Positions 7,088 through 18,297 are shown, numbered from the stretch's first letter. The stretch is 64,000 nt of DNA from Bacillus rhizoplanae (GCF_917563915.1 NZ_CAKJTI010000008.1:1-64000), one strand, 5' to 3'. Numbers and translations are program-made. Notes: generated by a model not told the origin, from the sequence alone.

Positions 7088-8362
7088 CTATTTAAGAAAT
7101 CTTTTAAAATAGAAACTAATTGGTTCCCCCTTTTCAAACCCCTCCATCTCAGCTCTTGAAACGTATATGCAATCATTTATAAGGTTAAGCTTTTTCAATA
7201 TTTTTTTATCAATAAGATGAAGCTTACAATTCATCGTAATTGAGCATTGACCATTATATATAAATACTTTATTTTCTGGCAAGCAAGTATTATGCGATAA
7301 AATAGGATAGATTGGTAATCCATGAGGTATATGATCTAGTAAAGTTGAGTTTATTTTAATTACTTCATAAAAAGAAAATTTGAATTTACGAAAAGCTAAA
7401 TTATTCATTATTGGGCGTTTTGTATTATTTTCGAGGTAGAAAAATTTATTTTGTTCATTTTGAACAATACGTAAGTTGGGAACAATAGTTGGATCATCAA
7501 TAGGAGGACCTTCTACGTATCTATATAAAAAAGGATCAGGTATCATAACTACCTTCTTTAAGTTATACTTAAAATACGTAAACATCTCATTTGTAATGAG
7601 CCTTCTTTGCTGCTGGTCAATTAAAAAAACCTGTGGATTCCCCCCTTTTACCAAAGTCCCATTCGGAATTTTTATAGGTAAATTATTATATAGGTTTTGA
7701 AAAGAGTAAGGTGTTTTGTATGTTATATCAAGCACTATATCGATAGGATGGAATGGCTGAAAAGTGTTTAATCTCTCCCAGAAAGCCGCATCTCCATTAT
7801 ACCAATGAGCAGGACTTTCATCCCAATATTCCCCATACTTCTCCCGAACTTTCTCTAAAATTGCACGCGTATGCATAACTGAACAGTGATCAACAACGTT
7901 AGCTGCTTGATATAGTACACGCTGAGCTCTACTTACTCTTTCGGAAAGCAGCTTCAATTGGCTATTTACAAATTTCACTTGTTGAGAAGAATAAATAATA
8001 TCTATCTTAGCATTTATGTTAAAAAAAGATACCATTTCTTCTAATCTCTTCGGAACATAGACAGTGTCGTCTGTTAAATAAGAAATGTATGTTCCTTTTG
8101 TTAACGGAATAGCTTTATTGATAAGTACAGCATACCTCGTCTTTTTATAACGTTCCTCATCCTCTATGAAGCTATTTATATAAGTTATCCTTGGGTCATC
8201 CAAATATTGTTTAATAACATTTACTGTTTCTTCATTCGAATGATCATCCATGATAAACAGTTCCCATTCATCTAAAGTTTGCCTTAACACACTTTCAATC
8301 GCTTTTCCCACTAATGCAGGTTTATTATAACTAGTAAGAATGATTGATACTTTTGGATTCAA
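7088..8362 (-). CDS. CgeD-like family 2 glycosyltransferase with C-terminal repeats
   Basis: 424 residues, TTG start with GAGGGGGG upstream. The GT-A domain occupies about residues 1-225: VSIILTSYNKPALVGKAIES, MDDHS, YLTDDTVYVP (the DxD-like site) and WYNGDAAFWERL. The size and layout match B. subtilis CgeD, a spore-maturation protein. Residues about 228-424 contain three diverged repeats of roughly 50 residues, clearest in KGGNPQVFLIDQQQRRLI and FFYLENNTKRPIMNN, each ending in a hydrophobic strand and a PxG-like turn. Such repeats occur in bacterial surface proteins and may bind the glycan or the coat. A sigma-K -10 (CATAAATTA) lies 37 bases before the start. Confidence 0.75.
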   Translation of the reverse strand: MNPKVSIILTSYNKPALVGKAIESVLRQTLDEWELFIMDDHSNEETVNVIKQYLDDPRITYINSFIEDEERYKKTRYAVLINKAIPLTKGTYISYLTDDTVYVPKRLEEMVSFFNINAKIDIIYSSQQVKFVNSQLKLLSERVSRAQRVLYQAANVVDHCSVMHTRAILEKVREKYGEYWDESPAHWYNGDAAFWERLNTFQPFHPIDIVLDITYKTPYSFQNLYNNLPIKIPNGTLVKGGNPQVFLIDQQQRRLITNEMFTYFKYNLKKVVMIPDPFLYRYVEGPPIDDPTIVPNLRIVQNEQNKFFYLENNTKRPIMNNLAFRKFKFSFYEVIKINSTLLDHIPHGLPIYPILSHNTCLPENKVFIYNGQCSITMNCKLHLIDKKILKKLNLINDCIYVSRAEMEGFEKGEPISFYFKRFLK

Positions 8363-8378
8363 AAATCATCCCCCCTCT

Positions 8379-8407
8379 ACAGTCAATCATTTTACTCATA
8401 ATTTATG
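8379..8407. promoter_or_regulatory. Divergent overlapping sigma-K promoters
   Basis: Plus strand: AC at 8379, 16 bases, CATAATTTA at 8397-8405, an exact sigma-K match reading towards the sulfate operon. Minus strand: CATAAATTA at 8399-8407, also an exact -10, reading into the CgeD-like gene, although no AC is found at the right distance. The two -10 boxes share the 11-bp near-palindrome CATAATTTATG, so the polymerases could compete. The plus-strand leader to the permease start would be about 335 bases and holds a 10-bp hairpin (ATGTTTTATA type) near 8537-8569. Confidence 0.65.
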
Positions 8408-8747
8408 AATGCATTCACTCAATCAAAATATCCGAAAAGACATTTAATACGAAATTATTTTCTACAAATCTAGCTTACAAATGTATAAGTTCACAAAAAC
8501 AGTGTCAATTCACTAAAAATAACATATAAAGGTAATGAATGTTTTATATAGTGGAATTGATAAAACATTGGGATATAGTTACGCATTTTTCATGTACGCA
8601 CTCTATAGCGAAAGTAAGAGTACAATAAAGTAGTAAGGCACTACCCTAAGCTACTCTCCTTTAGATGATTTAACCAAACTGTTATTGTTATATCTTTTAC
8701 ACGCTAAATGTTCCTCAATGAAAACAACTTATAAATAGGTGAATCAT

Positions 8748-10541
8748 ATGACCATTCACGGTATAATTGCACTCCTTATTATTTTTATTACATTCATAGT
8801 TTTGATGTGCGAAAAATTTCCAGCTGATATCGTTATGTTCAGCGGACTAGTTTCTTTAATGATGTTTGGAGTTTTAGCTCCTTCTGAAGCTTTAGATGGG
8901 TTCTCAAATGAAGGAACATTAACAATTGGAGCCTTATTAATTATAGCTTCTGCCGTTAACAGTAACAATTTCATCAAACAAATTCCAAGGTTTATAATCG
9001 GTCATGAGAGAAGTCATAAAAAAGCAATTCTTAAACTAATGATGCCTGTAGCTAGTCTCTCCGCATTTATTAACAATACACCGATCATAGTAATTCTCAC
9101 ACCTATAATAAAAAATTGGGCGCAAAAAATCGGCCTGGCTCCTTCTAAACTGTTAATTCCCTTAGCATATGCAGCTAGTATGGGTGGGATGTGTACGTTG
9201 CTCGGTACATCTACAAATATTGTTGTAAACTCATTACTAAAAAAACAAGGTAATCATGGACTTTCTATGTTCGAATTAGGAATCATCGGTATCCCATGTA
9301 CTATAATCGGTATTCTATTCATGGTATTTATAGGAAGCAAACTCCTTCCTGAATACAAAAAAGGAAGCGAAATAGATGAAGAGAATAAAAGTGCATTTTT
9401 AGCAGAAGTTCAAGTTGAATCAAATTGCCCACTTATAGGAAAAACAATAAAACAAGCGAACTTACGTAACCTTGCAGGCTTATATTTAATTGGAGTTATG
9501 AGAAACGAAGACATAATACTCCCAATTTCTAGCGATTATATACTAAATAAAAATGACTGCTTGTTATTTACAGGAGACATTTCTACTATTTCCAACTTGG
9601 AAAAAATTGAGGGTTTAACATTACACCTCAGTTCTAGAATAAGTCTCGAAAACTCCTCCAATAATGACATCACTCTTTCAGAAATAGTAATATCCAAACA
9701 ATCTTGTTTATCCAACCGAACTGCTAAAGAAATTCAGTTTCGCTCAAAATACAACGCTGTTGTAATTGCTGTTTTTCGGAACGGTAAAAGAATTCTCTCT
9801 AAAATAGGGTCTATTCGCTTAAAAACAGGAGATATTTTATATATTTTATCAGAAAATAATTTTTTCATAGAGAACCAATACTCTAATGATTTTTACTTTC
9901 TTTCCCATGAAACTGGTTCCTTTAAAAATCCTTCTAGAAAACAAAAGATGACCTCCTTTATTCCTCTGCTTATCTTCCTTCTCATGATATTATGTGCAAG
10001 TATAGGGGTTCTACCGATTTTAACTTCTTCTTTTTTAAGTGTTATCTTGTTATTCATTACAAAGTCCATTTCAGTACAAGAAGCAAGAAAGTATTTAGAT
10101 TTACGCTTACTTATCATGATTGGATCATCTCTTGGAATGGCAAGCGCTTTGGAGAAAACAGGAGTCGCTGATTACCTTGCTAACACAATCGCAGGGGAAA
10201 CCGCAACATTTAGTCCAACAGCATTACTTGCTATCATTTATTTACTTACATGGATTAGTACCGAATTTTTATCAAATACGGCGGCGGCGGCCTTCATTTT
10301 CCCTATTGCTTATTCCATTGCTACACAACTATCTTTAAATCCCGAACCTTTTATTATAGCTATTACGATTGCTGCCTCTGCTAGTTTCGCAACACCTACA
10401 GGATATCAAGCAAATTTAATCGTTTATCAAGCAGGTGGCTATAAATTTGTAGATTTTCTTAAAATAGGTCTTCCGCTTGGTTTTCTTTTCATGATTATTT
10501 CTGTCCTACTTATCCCATACTTTTGGCCATTTTATACGTAA
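8748..10541 (+). CDS. SLC13/DASS-type anion permease with TrkA-C domains, probable sulfate uptake
   Basis: 597 residues. ATG at 8748 is chosen because TAGGTG lies six bases upstream. About six membrane helices form each half. The first half carries NNTPIIVILTP and LLGTSTNIVVNS, the second STEFLSNTAAAAF and ASASFATPTGYQANL, the inverted-repeat hairpin motifs of DASS/SLC13 carriers. Between them, about residues 215-395, lie two soluble TrkA-C (RCK_C) domains, common in bacterial sulfate carriers of this group. It is followed 89 bases later by APS kinase and then ATP sulfurylase, so inorganic sulfate is the likely substrate (inference from context). Confidence 0.85.
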   Translation: MTIHGIIALLIIFITFIVLMCEKFPADIVMFSGLVSLMMFGVLAPSEALDGFSNEGTLTIGALLIIASAVNSNNFIKQIPRFIIGHERSHKKAILKLMMPVASLSAFINNTPIIVILTPIIKNWAQKIGLAPSKLLIPLAYAASMGGMCTLLGTSTNIVVNSLLKKQGNHGLSMFELGIIGIPCTIIGILFMVFIGSKLLPEYKKGSEIDEENKSAFLAEVQVESNCPLIGKTIKQANLRNLAGLYLIGVMRNEDIILPISSDYILNKNDCLLFTGDISTISNLEKIEGLTLHLSSRISLENSSNNDITLSEIVISKQSCLSNRTAKEIQFRSKYNAVVIAVFRNGKRILSKIGSIRLKTGDILYILSENNFFIENQYSNDFYFLSHETGSFKNPSRKQKMTSFIPLLIFLLMILCASIGVLPILTSSFLSVILLFITKSISVQEARKYLDLRLLIMIGSSLGMASALEKTGVADYLANTIAGETATFSPTALLAIIYLLTWISTEFLSNTAAAAFIFPIAYSIATQLSLNPEPFIIAITIAASASFATPTGYQANLIVYQAGGYKFVDFLKIGLPLGFLFMIISVLLIPYFWPFYT

Positions 10542-10630
10542 ATAAAGCAAACACAAACTAACCTTGTATTGAAAAAGACGTTCTTGATTACTAAGCCATT
10601 TTTTACTTTATATGAAAGGAGAAATTTTTT

Positions 10631-11236
10631 TTGGAAAAACAAACAAATATATATTATCATCACTTTTCAATTACAAAAAAGGATCGACAAAATTTGCATA
10701 AACATAAAAGCTGCATTGTTTGGTTTACAGGTTTATCAGGATCTGGAAAATCCACAATTGCTAATATTGTTGAAAACAAGCTACATCAATTAGGGATCTC
10801 CACTTATATTCTTGATGGAGATAATCTTCGAAAGGGATTAAATCAAGATCTTAGTTTTTCAGTAGCAGATCGTAAAGAGAATATCCGCCGCGTAGGTGAG
10901 GTGTCAAAATTGTTTGTAGACTGCGGAGTTATTGTGTTGGCAACATTCATTTCACCGTACCGCAGCGATCGTGAAGCCGTTAGAAATAATGTACACCCTG
11001 ACGAGTTTATTGAAGTTTATATCGACTGCTCTCTAGAAAATTGCGAAAACAGAGATCCAAAAGGTTTATATAAAAAAGCTAGAAATGGAGAGATTATCGA
11101 ATTTACCGGAATTTCCTCCCCTTATGAAAAACCACTTAATCCAGAAATTACTCTTGATTCTAATCATTGTTCAGCTGAAGCATGTGCTATACAAGTCATA
11201 GATTTTCTCAAAAAACATCACTACTTATCAATTTAA
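10631..11236 (+). CDS. cysC: Adenylylsulfate (APS) kinase
   Basis: 201 residues, TTG start with AAAGGAG ten bases upstream. The P-loop GLSGSGKS at 34-41, DGDNLR, the RRVGEV segment and FISPYRSDR are all characteristic of CysC, which phosphorylates APS to PAPS, the universal sulfuryl donor. Cytoplasmic. The gene sits eight bases before sat and follows the anion permease. No CysH, CysI or CysJ gene is present, so PAPS made here is probably meant for sulfotransferases such as the one at 17355. Confidence 0.93.
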   Translation: MEKQTNIYYHHFSITKKDRQNLHKHKSCIVWFTGLSGSGKSTIANIVENKLHQLGISTYILDGDNLRKGLNQDLSFSVADRKENIRRVGEVSKLFVDCGVIVLATFISPYRSDREAVRNNVHPDEFIEVYIDCSLENCENRDPKGLYKKARNGEIIEFTGISSPYEKPLNPEITLDSNHCSAEACAIQVIDFLKKHHYLSI

Positions 11237-11244
11237 GGAGGATT

Positions 11245-12429
11245 ATGATGGACTGTCCAACAGACAAAATTTTACCTCATGGAGGTATACTCATTAACCG
11301 TGAATTACAAGAAGCGGAGCGTGAAGAATATTTAAAAAAGGTAAACGAACTTCCTTCTCTAACTATCTCTGCTTGGAGTATTTCTGACATTGAACTAATC
11401 GCAAACGGTGGCTTTAGTCCGCTCATCGGTTTTATGGATAGAAATGATTATGAAAGCGTCTTAATGACTATGCATTTAAAAAATGGACTGCCATGGACGA
11501 TTCCTATCACTTTACCTATTACACAAGAGGAAGCAAAAGATTTACGTATTGGAACTGAAGTGATTCTTTACGGAGAAGATAAGATTCCTTATGCAGTTAT
11601 GCAAATAACCGATATGTTTCATTACGATAAACAAAGAGAAGCGCAGCTCGTATTTGGTACAACAGATATTGCTCATCCAGGTGTGAAAAAACTGGATGAA
11701 CAAGGCGATATATATATATCCGGATCTATCTCTCTATTAAATAAACCTTCACACAAAGATTTTCAGGACTTTTACATGACCCCAAAAGAAACAAGAAACA
11801 TGTTTACTGCTTTAGGATGGAAAACCATTGTAGGATTTCAAACCCGCAATCCTGTGCATCGTGCACATGAATACCTACAAAAAACAGCACTTGAAATCGT
11901 TGACGGATTGTTATTAAATCCACTTGTTGGAGAAACAAAAGAAGATGACATCCCTGCGGATATTCGAATGGAAAGCTATAAAATATTACTAAAGAACTAT
12001 TATCCAGCTAACCGCACCCGCCTCGTTATCTATCCTGCCGCTATGCGTTACGCAGGTCCTCGTGAAGCTGTGATGCATGCGCTTGTACGAAAAAATTACG
12101 GTTGCACACACTTCATTGTCGGTCGCGATCATGCAGGAGTAGGAAATTATTACGGAACGTACGATGCCCAAAAAATCTTTCGTAATTTTGATCCCATTGC
12201 AATTGGAATTCACCCCCTATTTTTCGAACACAGTTTTTATTGTAAAAAGTGTATGAACATGGCTTCTGTCAAAACATGCCCACATTCTAATACCGATCGT
12301 GTTATTTTAAGTGGTACTCAAGTTAGAGAAATACTTCGCAGCGGACAAACTTTGCCGTCTGAGTTTACTCGTCCTGAAGTGGCGGAGGTGTTGATGAAAG
12401 GAATGAAGCGAAGCAATGCAAAAGACTGA
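11245..12429 (+). CDS. sat: Sulfate adenylyltransferase (ATP sulfurylase)
   Basis: 394 residues from ATG at 11245 (AAGGAGG six bases upstream; a further upstream in-frame ATG inside cysC lacks a site). Homo-oligomeric type: [12 protein letters not shown] at 199-210 with the catalytic HxxH, and GRDHAGVG near 293-300. A Cys-rich CKKCMN...CPH segment near the C-terminus is usual in bacterial Sat. It forms APS from ATP and sulfate. The end overlaps the next gene by 14 bases, showing translational coupling with a glycosyltransferase rather than with reductive sulfur genes. Confidence 0.93.
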   Translation: MMDCPTDKILPHGGILINRELQEAEREEYLKKVNELPSLTISAWSISDIELIANGGFSPLIGFMDRNDYESVLMTMHLKNGLPWTIPITLPITQEEAKDLRIGTEVILYGEDKIPYAVMQITDMFHYDKQREAQLVFGTTDIAHPGVKKLDEQGDIYISGSISLLNKPSHKDFQDFYMTPKETRNMFTALGWKTIVGFQTRNPVHRAHEYLQKTALEIVDGLLLNPLVGETKEDDIPADIRMESYKILLKNYYPANRTRLVIYPAAMRYAGPREAVMHALVRKNYGCTHFIVGRDHAGVGNYYGTYDAQKIFRNFDPIAIGIHPLFFEHSFYCKKCMNMASVKTCPHSNTDRVILSGTQVREILRSGQTLPSEFTRPEVAEVLMKGMKRSNAKD

Positions 12430-13543
12430 AGCAACGCCATTAAAAAAAGGTATTAATTTAGTAGGATATGCACGTGCCGAATTTGGACTAGGAGAATCTT
12501 GTCGCCTAGCAGCAAAGTCCATTCAAAGTACAAATATTCCATTTGGCATTATTAATTATTCGCTTCCACATGTAAAATCATTAGATTTCTCTTGGAAACA
12601 TAAAGAAATAACCGATCCTATCCACGATATTAATATTTTTCATATGAATCCAGATGTATTTCCAACCGCTCATAAGCAGCTTGGACATCAATTTTTTAAC
12701 GGTCGCTACAATATTGGTTATTGGCATTGGGAGCTTCCGGAGCTTCCTAGGGAATGGTATACCAGCTTCAAACTTATCGATGAAGTATGGGTTCCCTCAT
12801 CTTTTGTACTAGAAGCTGTATCAAAAAAAACAAACCTTCCTGTAATCCGTATTCCACATTGCATCCAAGTAGAATGCTCTGAAGGTATAAGTCGTGAATA
12901 CTTTAATTTACCGACAGATCGCTTTTTATTTCTTTCCATGTATGATCCTAGAAGTATACAACAACGCAAAAATCCAGTTGCGTCTATTCAAGCATTCCAA
13001 AAAGCGTTTTCTAAGGATGATCCTTCCGTTGGGCTTGTTTTAAAAATCAATAATTCAAATTATAATCTTGCAGAAGTGAAACAGATTCAGCATCTAATTC
13101 GAGATAATCGTAATATTTATCTCATTAACCAATCATTAAATCGAGGAGAAGTAAATGCCTTAATTCAATCGGTTGACTGTGTTGTCTCTTTACACCGTTC
13201 TGAAGGATTTGGACTTGTACTAGCAGAAGCAATGTATTTAGGAAAACCAGTAATTGGTACAAATTGGTCTGGTAATACTGATTTTATGAACGCAGATAAT
13301 TCTTGTCCTGTCAATTATACCCTTGTCCCAATAAAACGAAATTACGGTCCTTACAAACATTATCAAATATGGGCTGAGCCAGATATTGAGCATGCTGCTT
13401 ATTTTATGCGCCAACTTATCTCCAATCAAACACAGTGTAATCTTATCGCAATGAAAGGACAAGAAACCATAATGACCGATTTTTCACCAAATGTGATTGG
13501 AAACATGATTGAAAAACGATTGACACAATTAGGATTTATTTAG
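12416..13543 (+). CDS. GT4-family glycosyltransferase in the sulfate operon
   Basis: 375 residues. ATG at 12416 lies within the last codons of sat. GT-B fold: the N-terminal half starts [19 protein letters not shown] and has [11 protein letters not shown]; the C-terminal half has [25 protein letters not shown], the typical EX7E donor-binding region. It is probably cytoplasmic and adds a sugar to a growing surface glycan. The tight coupling with PAPS synthesis suggests that the product or the acceptor carries sulfate, which is inference. The operon ends at the terminator at 13570. Confidence 0.82.
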   Translation: MQKTEATPLKKGINLVGYARAEFGLGESCRLAAKSIQSTNIPFGIINYSLPHVKSLDFSWKHKEITDPIHDINIFHMNPDVFPTAHKQLGHQFFNGRYNIGYWHWELPELPREWYTSFKLIDEVWVPSSFVLEAVSKKTNLPVIRIPHCIQVECSEGISREYFNLPTDRFLFLSMYDPRSIQQRKNPVASIQAFQKAFSKDDPSVGLVLKINNSNYNLAEVKQIQHLIRDNRNIYLINQSLNRGEVNALIQSVDCVVSLHRSEGFGLVLAEAMYLGKPVIGTNWSGNTDFMNADNSCPVNYTLVPIKRNYGPYKHYQIWAEPDIEHAAYFMRQLISNQTQCNLIAMKGQETIMTDFSPNVIGNMIEKRLTQLGFI

Positions 13544-13569
13544 TGTATAAATCATCTATTCATGATTCT

Positions 13570-13615
13570 AGAGAGACGAAACAATAATTGTAAAATTGTT
13601 TCGCCTCTCTATTTT
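13570..13615 (+). terminator. Terminator of the sulfate operon
   Basis: GAGAGACGAAACAAT pairs with ATTGTTTCGCCTCTC (one bulge), loop about nine bases, followed by TATTTTAC. Confidence 0.8.
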
Positions 13616-13722
13616 ACTGAGTTCTTCCATTCTCCCTATCCTATTCATGTAATGGTGAAAATAAACGGTATTTCAGTAGCAGTCAAGGTATATGAAACAT
13701 ATGATTAAAGGAGGTAAAAGTT

Positions 13723-14725
<1,003 letters not shown>

Positions 14726-14808
14726 AATTTGATTTTATAACCTTTTTATATTACCTATCCCTCTTGACTTGTACTTTAACTTTATTTTTATGCAGGGAGG
14801 ACATTTTG

Positions 14809-15930
14809 ATGACAAAATTTTATCCTATCGCTAGTCCTATATTAAATGGAAATGAAAAACAATATGTCATAGACTGCCTCGATTCAAATTGGATATCTTC
14901 AAACGGTTCATATATTCAAAAGTTTGAAGAACAATTTGCACAGTACTGCGGTGTAAAACATGCTATTTCTTGTAATAACGGAACAACCGCTTTACATCTT
15001 ACTCTGTTAGCATATGGGATTAAAGAAGGCGATGAAGTGATTATTCCGACTTTTACATTCGTTGCAACAGCAAATGCAGTCGTCTATTGTGGAGGAACGC
15101 CTGTATTTATTGATTCCGATTCAGCAACATGGAATATTGATCCTGCGAAAATAGAAGAAAAAATCACACCGCATACAAAAGGGATTATTCCCGTTCACAT
15201 CTATGGTCATCCAGCTGATATGGACCCTATTAAAGAATTGGCAAGGAAATATAATTTATTTGTTATAGAAGATGCTGCTCAGGCTGTAGGAGCGCAATAC
15301 AAAGGAAAAATGACAGGAGCAATTGGTGACTGTGCTACTTTTAGTTTGTTTGGCAATAAAATTATTACAACCGGTGAAGGGGGAATGATTACTACTAACG
15401 ATGACCACATAGCTGAAAAGATTCGAATTCTAAAGTCACAAGGAATGGATCTAAACCGCAAATATTGGTTTCCAGTTATCGGATATAACTATCGTATGAC
15501 CAACATTCAGGCAGCAATCGGCTGCGCACAACTCGAGAACATTAATTGGCATATTCAGCAACGAATCAGAATCGCTAATCAATATATACAAAATTTAAAA
15601 GATGATCATCGTCTCATATTACCAATCGAAAAAGATTGGGCTAAAAATGTATACTGGATGTTCAGCATTGTATGTAAAGATTTTACTGAAAACGAACGAA
15701 ATTTGTTAATGGATCGCTTAAAAGATAAAGGAATCGAAACTAGACCTTTTTTCTATCCTATGCATGCATTGCCTCCTTACCAAAATTTACAAGACCCATT
15801 AGAATTCCCTATAATAAACCGCATTTCTGCTCAGGGGATTAATGTTCCAAGTTACGGAAGCTTGACCGATGATGATATTCGATATATTAGCTTAAAAATA
15901 ACAGAAACATTAAACGAGATAAATACTTAG
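14809..15930 (+). CDS. per: DegT/DnrJ/EryC1 aminotransferase, probable GDP-perosamine synthase
   Basis: 373 residues from ATG at 14809 (AGGGAGG nine bases upstream; the in-frame ATG at 14722 overlaps gmd but would add a hydrophobic 29-residue leader unlike the family). The N-terminus runs SPILNGNEKQYV. CNNGTTALHL, VIEDAAQAVGA and SLFGNKIITTGEGGM, with the PLP lysine at 184, mark a sugar aminotransferase of the DegT family. Following gmd, the likely reaction is glutamate-dependent amination of GDP-4-keto-6-deoxymannose to GDP-perosamine. The symbol is given on the basis of context; a related 4-aminosugar product cannot be excluded. Confidence 0.83.
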   Translation: MTKFYPIASPILNGNEKQYVIDCLDSNWISSNGSYIQKFEEQFAQYCGVKHAISCNNGTTALHLTLLAYGIKEGDEVIIPTFTFVATANAVVYCGGTPVFIDSDSATWNIDPAKIEEKITPHTKGIIPVHIYGHPADMDPIKELARKYNLFVIEDAAQAVGAQYKGKMTGAIGDCATFSLFGNKIITTGEGGMITTNDDHIAEKIRILKSQGMDLNRKYWFPVIGYNYRMTNIQAAIGCAQLENINWHIQQRIRIANQYIQNLKDDHRLILPIEKDWAKNVYWMFSIVCKDFTENERNLLMDRLKDKGIETRPFFYPMHALPPYQNLQDPLEFPIINRISAQGINVPSYGSLTDDDIRYISLKITETLNEINT

Positions 15931-16451
15931 GAAATGATATCAAGCTTTTATCTCCCAATTGAAGAACGAAACACCACTCACTAGCTTCAGCAAAATAACA
16001 AAATTCACCTTACTACAAATATAATTAACTTCCCCATTTCAACCCTTATTCTCCGTATTAGACAATAAAACAAGCTTGGCCGAGAGGTGATTATAACACA
16101 ACTCCTCTCAAAAAATATGTAGCGATAGTAAAGTCTAGTATCATTAAACATCGAAAGTATTAATTATGTATGGACACATCTCTTCTGCTATGCATTGTAC
16201 CGAATTCACTGTGATGTGTCCTTAGAGCTATAAACACTTTAATTATAAGAAAATGGATATTGTACCTAAAGAGAATTGATATTTAAAATAGCTCGTTCAC
16301 CTTGCATTAAAGTAAGAAGACTTAGACTGTAGAAAGGGAACTAGCATGTACAATTCAAGTTAAGATCTTCCACTTCTCTTACTCAATGAAAACCCTACCC
16401 TTAAATTATTACTGTGTTTTGAATAGAGGTACCACTATAAAATCATTCTAT
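15931..16451. other. Non-coding stretch
   Basis: No plausible gene. Two inverted repeats are visible: GAGAGG/CCTCTC spanning 16081-16111, which may terminate the gmd operon, and GGACACATC/GATGTGTCC near 16171-16221. Confidence 0.5.
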
Positions 16452-17090
16452 CTAAGAAGTTAAAGTAATCCCATTAAATAACATTGTGCATGCATCTTTA
16501 TTGTGAATGTAATCCCTTACTGGATACATTTTAAATTGAACAACACAAGTATGCTCTAAACCCCAGTCAAGTTCTTTTATTTCTTCTGTATCTCCATCTA
16601 AAATAAGAAGAATCTGAAAGTTATGTTTAACCATACTTGATAAAGTTTTTTCAAGCTCAGCAACTTCTTCATACGTTCCACCTGAGCGGACAAAAAGAAT
16701 CCATTCACTTGTTTCCGTACAGTTTAAGAAACGTTGAATACGGCGATTGTATTTTTCTTTTATCTCCGTATATTGTGGGAATGAAGTTGGAGTATTAACA
16801 GTTGCTAAAAAATCATGTACAAAATCTATATTATACAAATTATCTCTAAATATTAAATTATGCCCACCTTCAGGCGTGTAACAAACAAAGGTAAGGTTTT
16901 GTAATTCTAAAAAATTAATAAATCTATTGTTTAATAATCGGTTTACATCTTTTAAAGAGGGGCTTCTCACCCAATCTAAAAATCCAGAAAACGGTCTTAA
17001 CTTAAATTGATTTAACCAAAAGCCTACATAACAATCTGCTCCCAAACTAAAAATTGCATGATAATTTCTTTTAATATCTGCTAACTTCAT
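16452..17090 (-). CDS. DUF1796-like protein (putative papain-like cysteine peptidase fold)
   Basis: 212 residues. ATG at 17090 is preferred to the GTG at 17102, which lies inside the AAAGGGG site. The N-terminus IFSLGADCYVGFWLNQFKLR, ending in SGFLDWV, matches the SLGxxC ... PFDW pattern of DUF1796, a family annotated as putative papain-like peptidases and often found in surface polysaccharide clusters. Cys24 region and downstream His residues could form a catalytic site, but this is not shown. It has an exact sigma-K promoter at 17115. Role unknown; it may modify or process glycan-linked components. Confidence 0.65.
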   Translation of the reverse strand: MKLADIKRNYHAIFSLGADCYVGFWLNQFKLRPFSGFLDWVRSPSLKDVNRLLNNRFINFLELQNLTFVCYTPEGGHNLIFRDNLYNIDFVHDFLATVNTPTSFPQYTEIKEKYNRRIQRFLNCTETSEWILFVRSGGTYEEVAELEKTLSSMVKHNFQILLILDGDTEEIKELDWGLEHTCVVQFKMYPVRDYIHNKDACTMLFNGITLTS

Positions 17091-17114
17091 TTCTGTATTC
17101 ACCCCTTTATTCTA

Positions 17115-17141
17115 TAGAATATGTTTTATATATGGACAAGT
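17115..17141 (-). promoter_or_regulatory. Sigma-K promoter for the DUF1796-like gene
   Basis: On the minus strand: AC (17141-17140), 16 bases, CATATTCTA (17123-17115). Exact match to the sigma-K pattern, 25 bases upstream of the chosen start codon. Confidence 0.8.
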
Positions 17142-17354
17142 TGCATTACAAGCTTAAAAATAGACTTTATATAAAAATAATATTCTATATATCCATTTTG
17201 ATATTTTAACGCATAAGCCATTACTATGCAGAATACAAAATGTTGTATTTTCATATCAACAACAGAAAAGACTGAAACAAAATAAATCCTGTTCCAGTCT
17301 TTTAAATATCCCCTAAAATATATCTGTTACAATTATTCAAATAAAAAACAATAA

Positions 17355-18101
17355 CTAATCATTAGTTTGAAATGCGCGCAATTCTCTAATTGAGGCAGCA
17401 TCTAAGGAAGCAATCTTTTTTTCTAACATTTCTTTAGCATAATTATATAATTGAAAATCTATTTCATTTTTCTCTACAATCTTATCAATAACTGTCTGCG
17501 GAATTTGTTCCCTTTGAGCTCTTTGTGCATTAACATTTAATTTTTGATATTTAACATTCTTCCAACCAAATTCTCTTTTCATAATATATAAAGATTCATC
17601 AAACAACTCCGTAATACCTACTACAGAAAAATAATTTTCTATATTCTCTTTTGCTATTTGTAAATCTGCAACATCACTACCTGTAATGAAACGAGATTGG
17701 AAGTTAATCGTATAATAATCGAAATCTGGATTATTTATATAATCATCAATTGTCCCTTCAAAAAATAATTCTTTATATTGATTTAGATTCTTATGTGCAA
17801 AATAAAACCATGAAAGGACTTGCTCAACTGGATTCCTTAACATCGTAATATAAGTACACGGTCTAGAAATATGGTGATGTACGCCAAACAAAAGGTGACC
17901 ACATAAAGTATCAGCTGTTGTTAACTTTTCTTTTAGTAACAACACACTTTGCTGATTCAACCCATACTGATCAACATCGTAGAGAATATTATCAGGGTAT
18001 TGCCTATAAATTACATCTGTTAATGTAGTTCCTCCCGCTTTTGGTATGTGAATATAAATCAACAAAGGTTTTTGTTTGCTATTGGATTGATTTTGCGTCA
18101 T
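17355..18101 (-). CDS. PAPS-dependent sulfotransferase family protein
   Basis: 248 residues, ATG start with AAAGGGG upstream. Two PAPS-binding elements are visible: the 5'-phosphosulfate loop IHIPKAGGTTL (residues 17-27) and the 3'-phosphate motif YITMLRNPVEQVLSWF (Arg89, Ser97). This is the carbohydrate/heparan-type Sulfotransfer_2-like family, which moves sulfate from PAPS to a sugar hydroxyl. No signal peptide, so it should act on a cytoplasmic acceptor, for instance a lipid-linked or nucleotide-linked glycan. PAPS can come from the permease-cysC-sat operon 5 kb away. The promoter at 18140 is sigma-K-like. Confidence 0.85.
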   Translation of the reverse strand: MTQNQSNSKQKPLLIYIHIPKAGGTTLTDVIYRQYPDNILYDVDQYGLNQQSVLLLKEKLTTADTLCGHLLFGVHHHISRPCTYITMLRNPVEQVLSWFYFAHKNLNQYKELFFEGTIDDYINNPDFDYYTINFQSRFITGSDVADLQIAKENIENYFSVVGITELFDESLYIMKREFGWKNVKYQKLNVNAQRAQREQIPQTVIDKIVEKNEIDFQLYNYAKEMLEKKIASLDAASIRELRAFQTND

Positions 18102-18139
18102 ACACTCGTACCCCTTTCCGTCTGTTATAGCTTATATTT

Positions 18140-18166
18140 CAGTATATGATCCATACTGTTTTCTGT
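18140..18166 (-). promoter_or_regulatory. Sigma-K-like promoter for the sulfotransferase gene
   Basis: Minus strand: AC (18166-18165), 16 bases, CATATACTG (18148-18140), which departs from CATANNNTA only in the last base. It is divergent to the promoter at 18228. Confidence 0.6.
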
Positions 18167-18227
18167 AACTGAGGATTCGTCCAAAATGCAATGTCTTTTT
18201 CTTCTCCAACAAGTTTTTTGCTCGCTC

Positions 18228-18255
18228 ACAAAATTGTCTGAACTTGCATACATTA
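18228..18255 (+). promoter_or_regulatory. Sigma-K promoter for the GT4 gene
   Basis: AC at 18228, 17 bases, CATACATTA at 18247-18255: exact match. The start codon at 18298 follows after 42 bases. Confidence 0.8.
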
Positions 18256-18297
18256 GATAGGAACATGTGGATCTTCAAATAAAGGTGGTACAAACCG

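Noticed and set aside
8410-8747. SAM or cysteine-related riboswitch in the sulfate operon leader
   Set aside because: No S-box motifs or T-box features could be found by eye; only a small hairpin.
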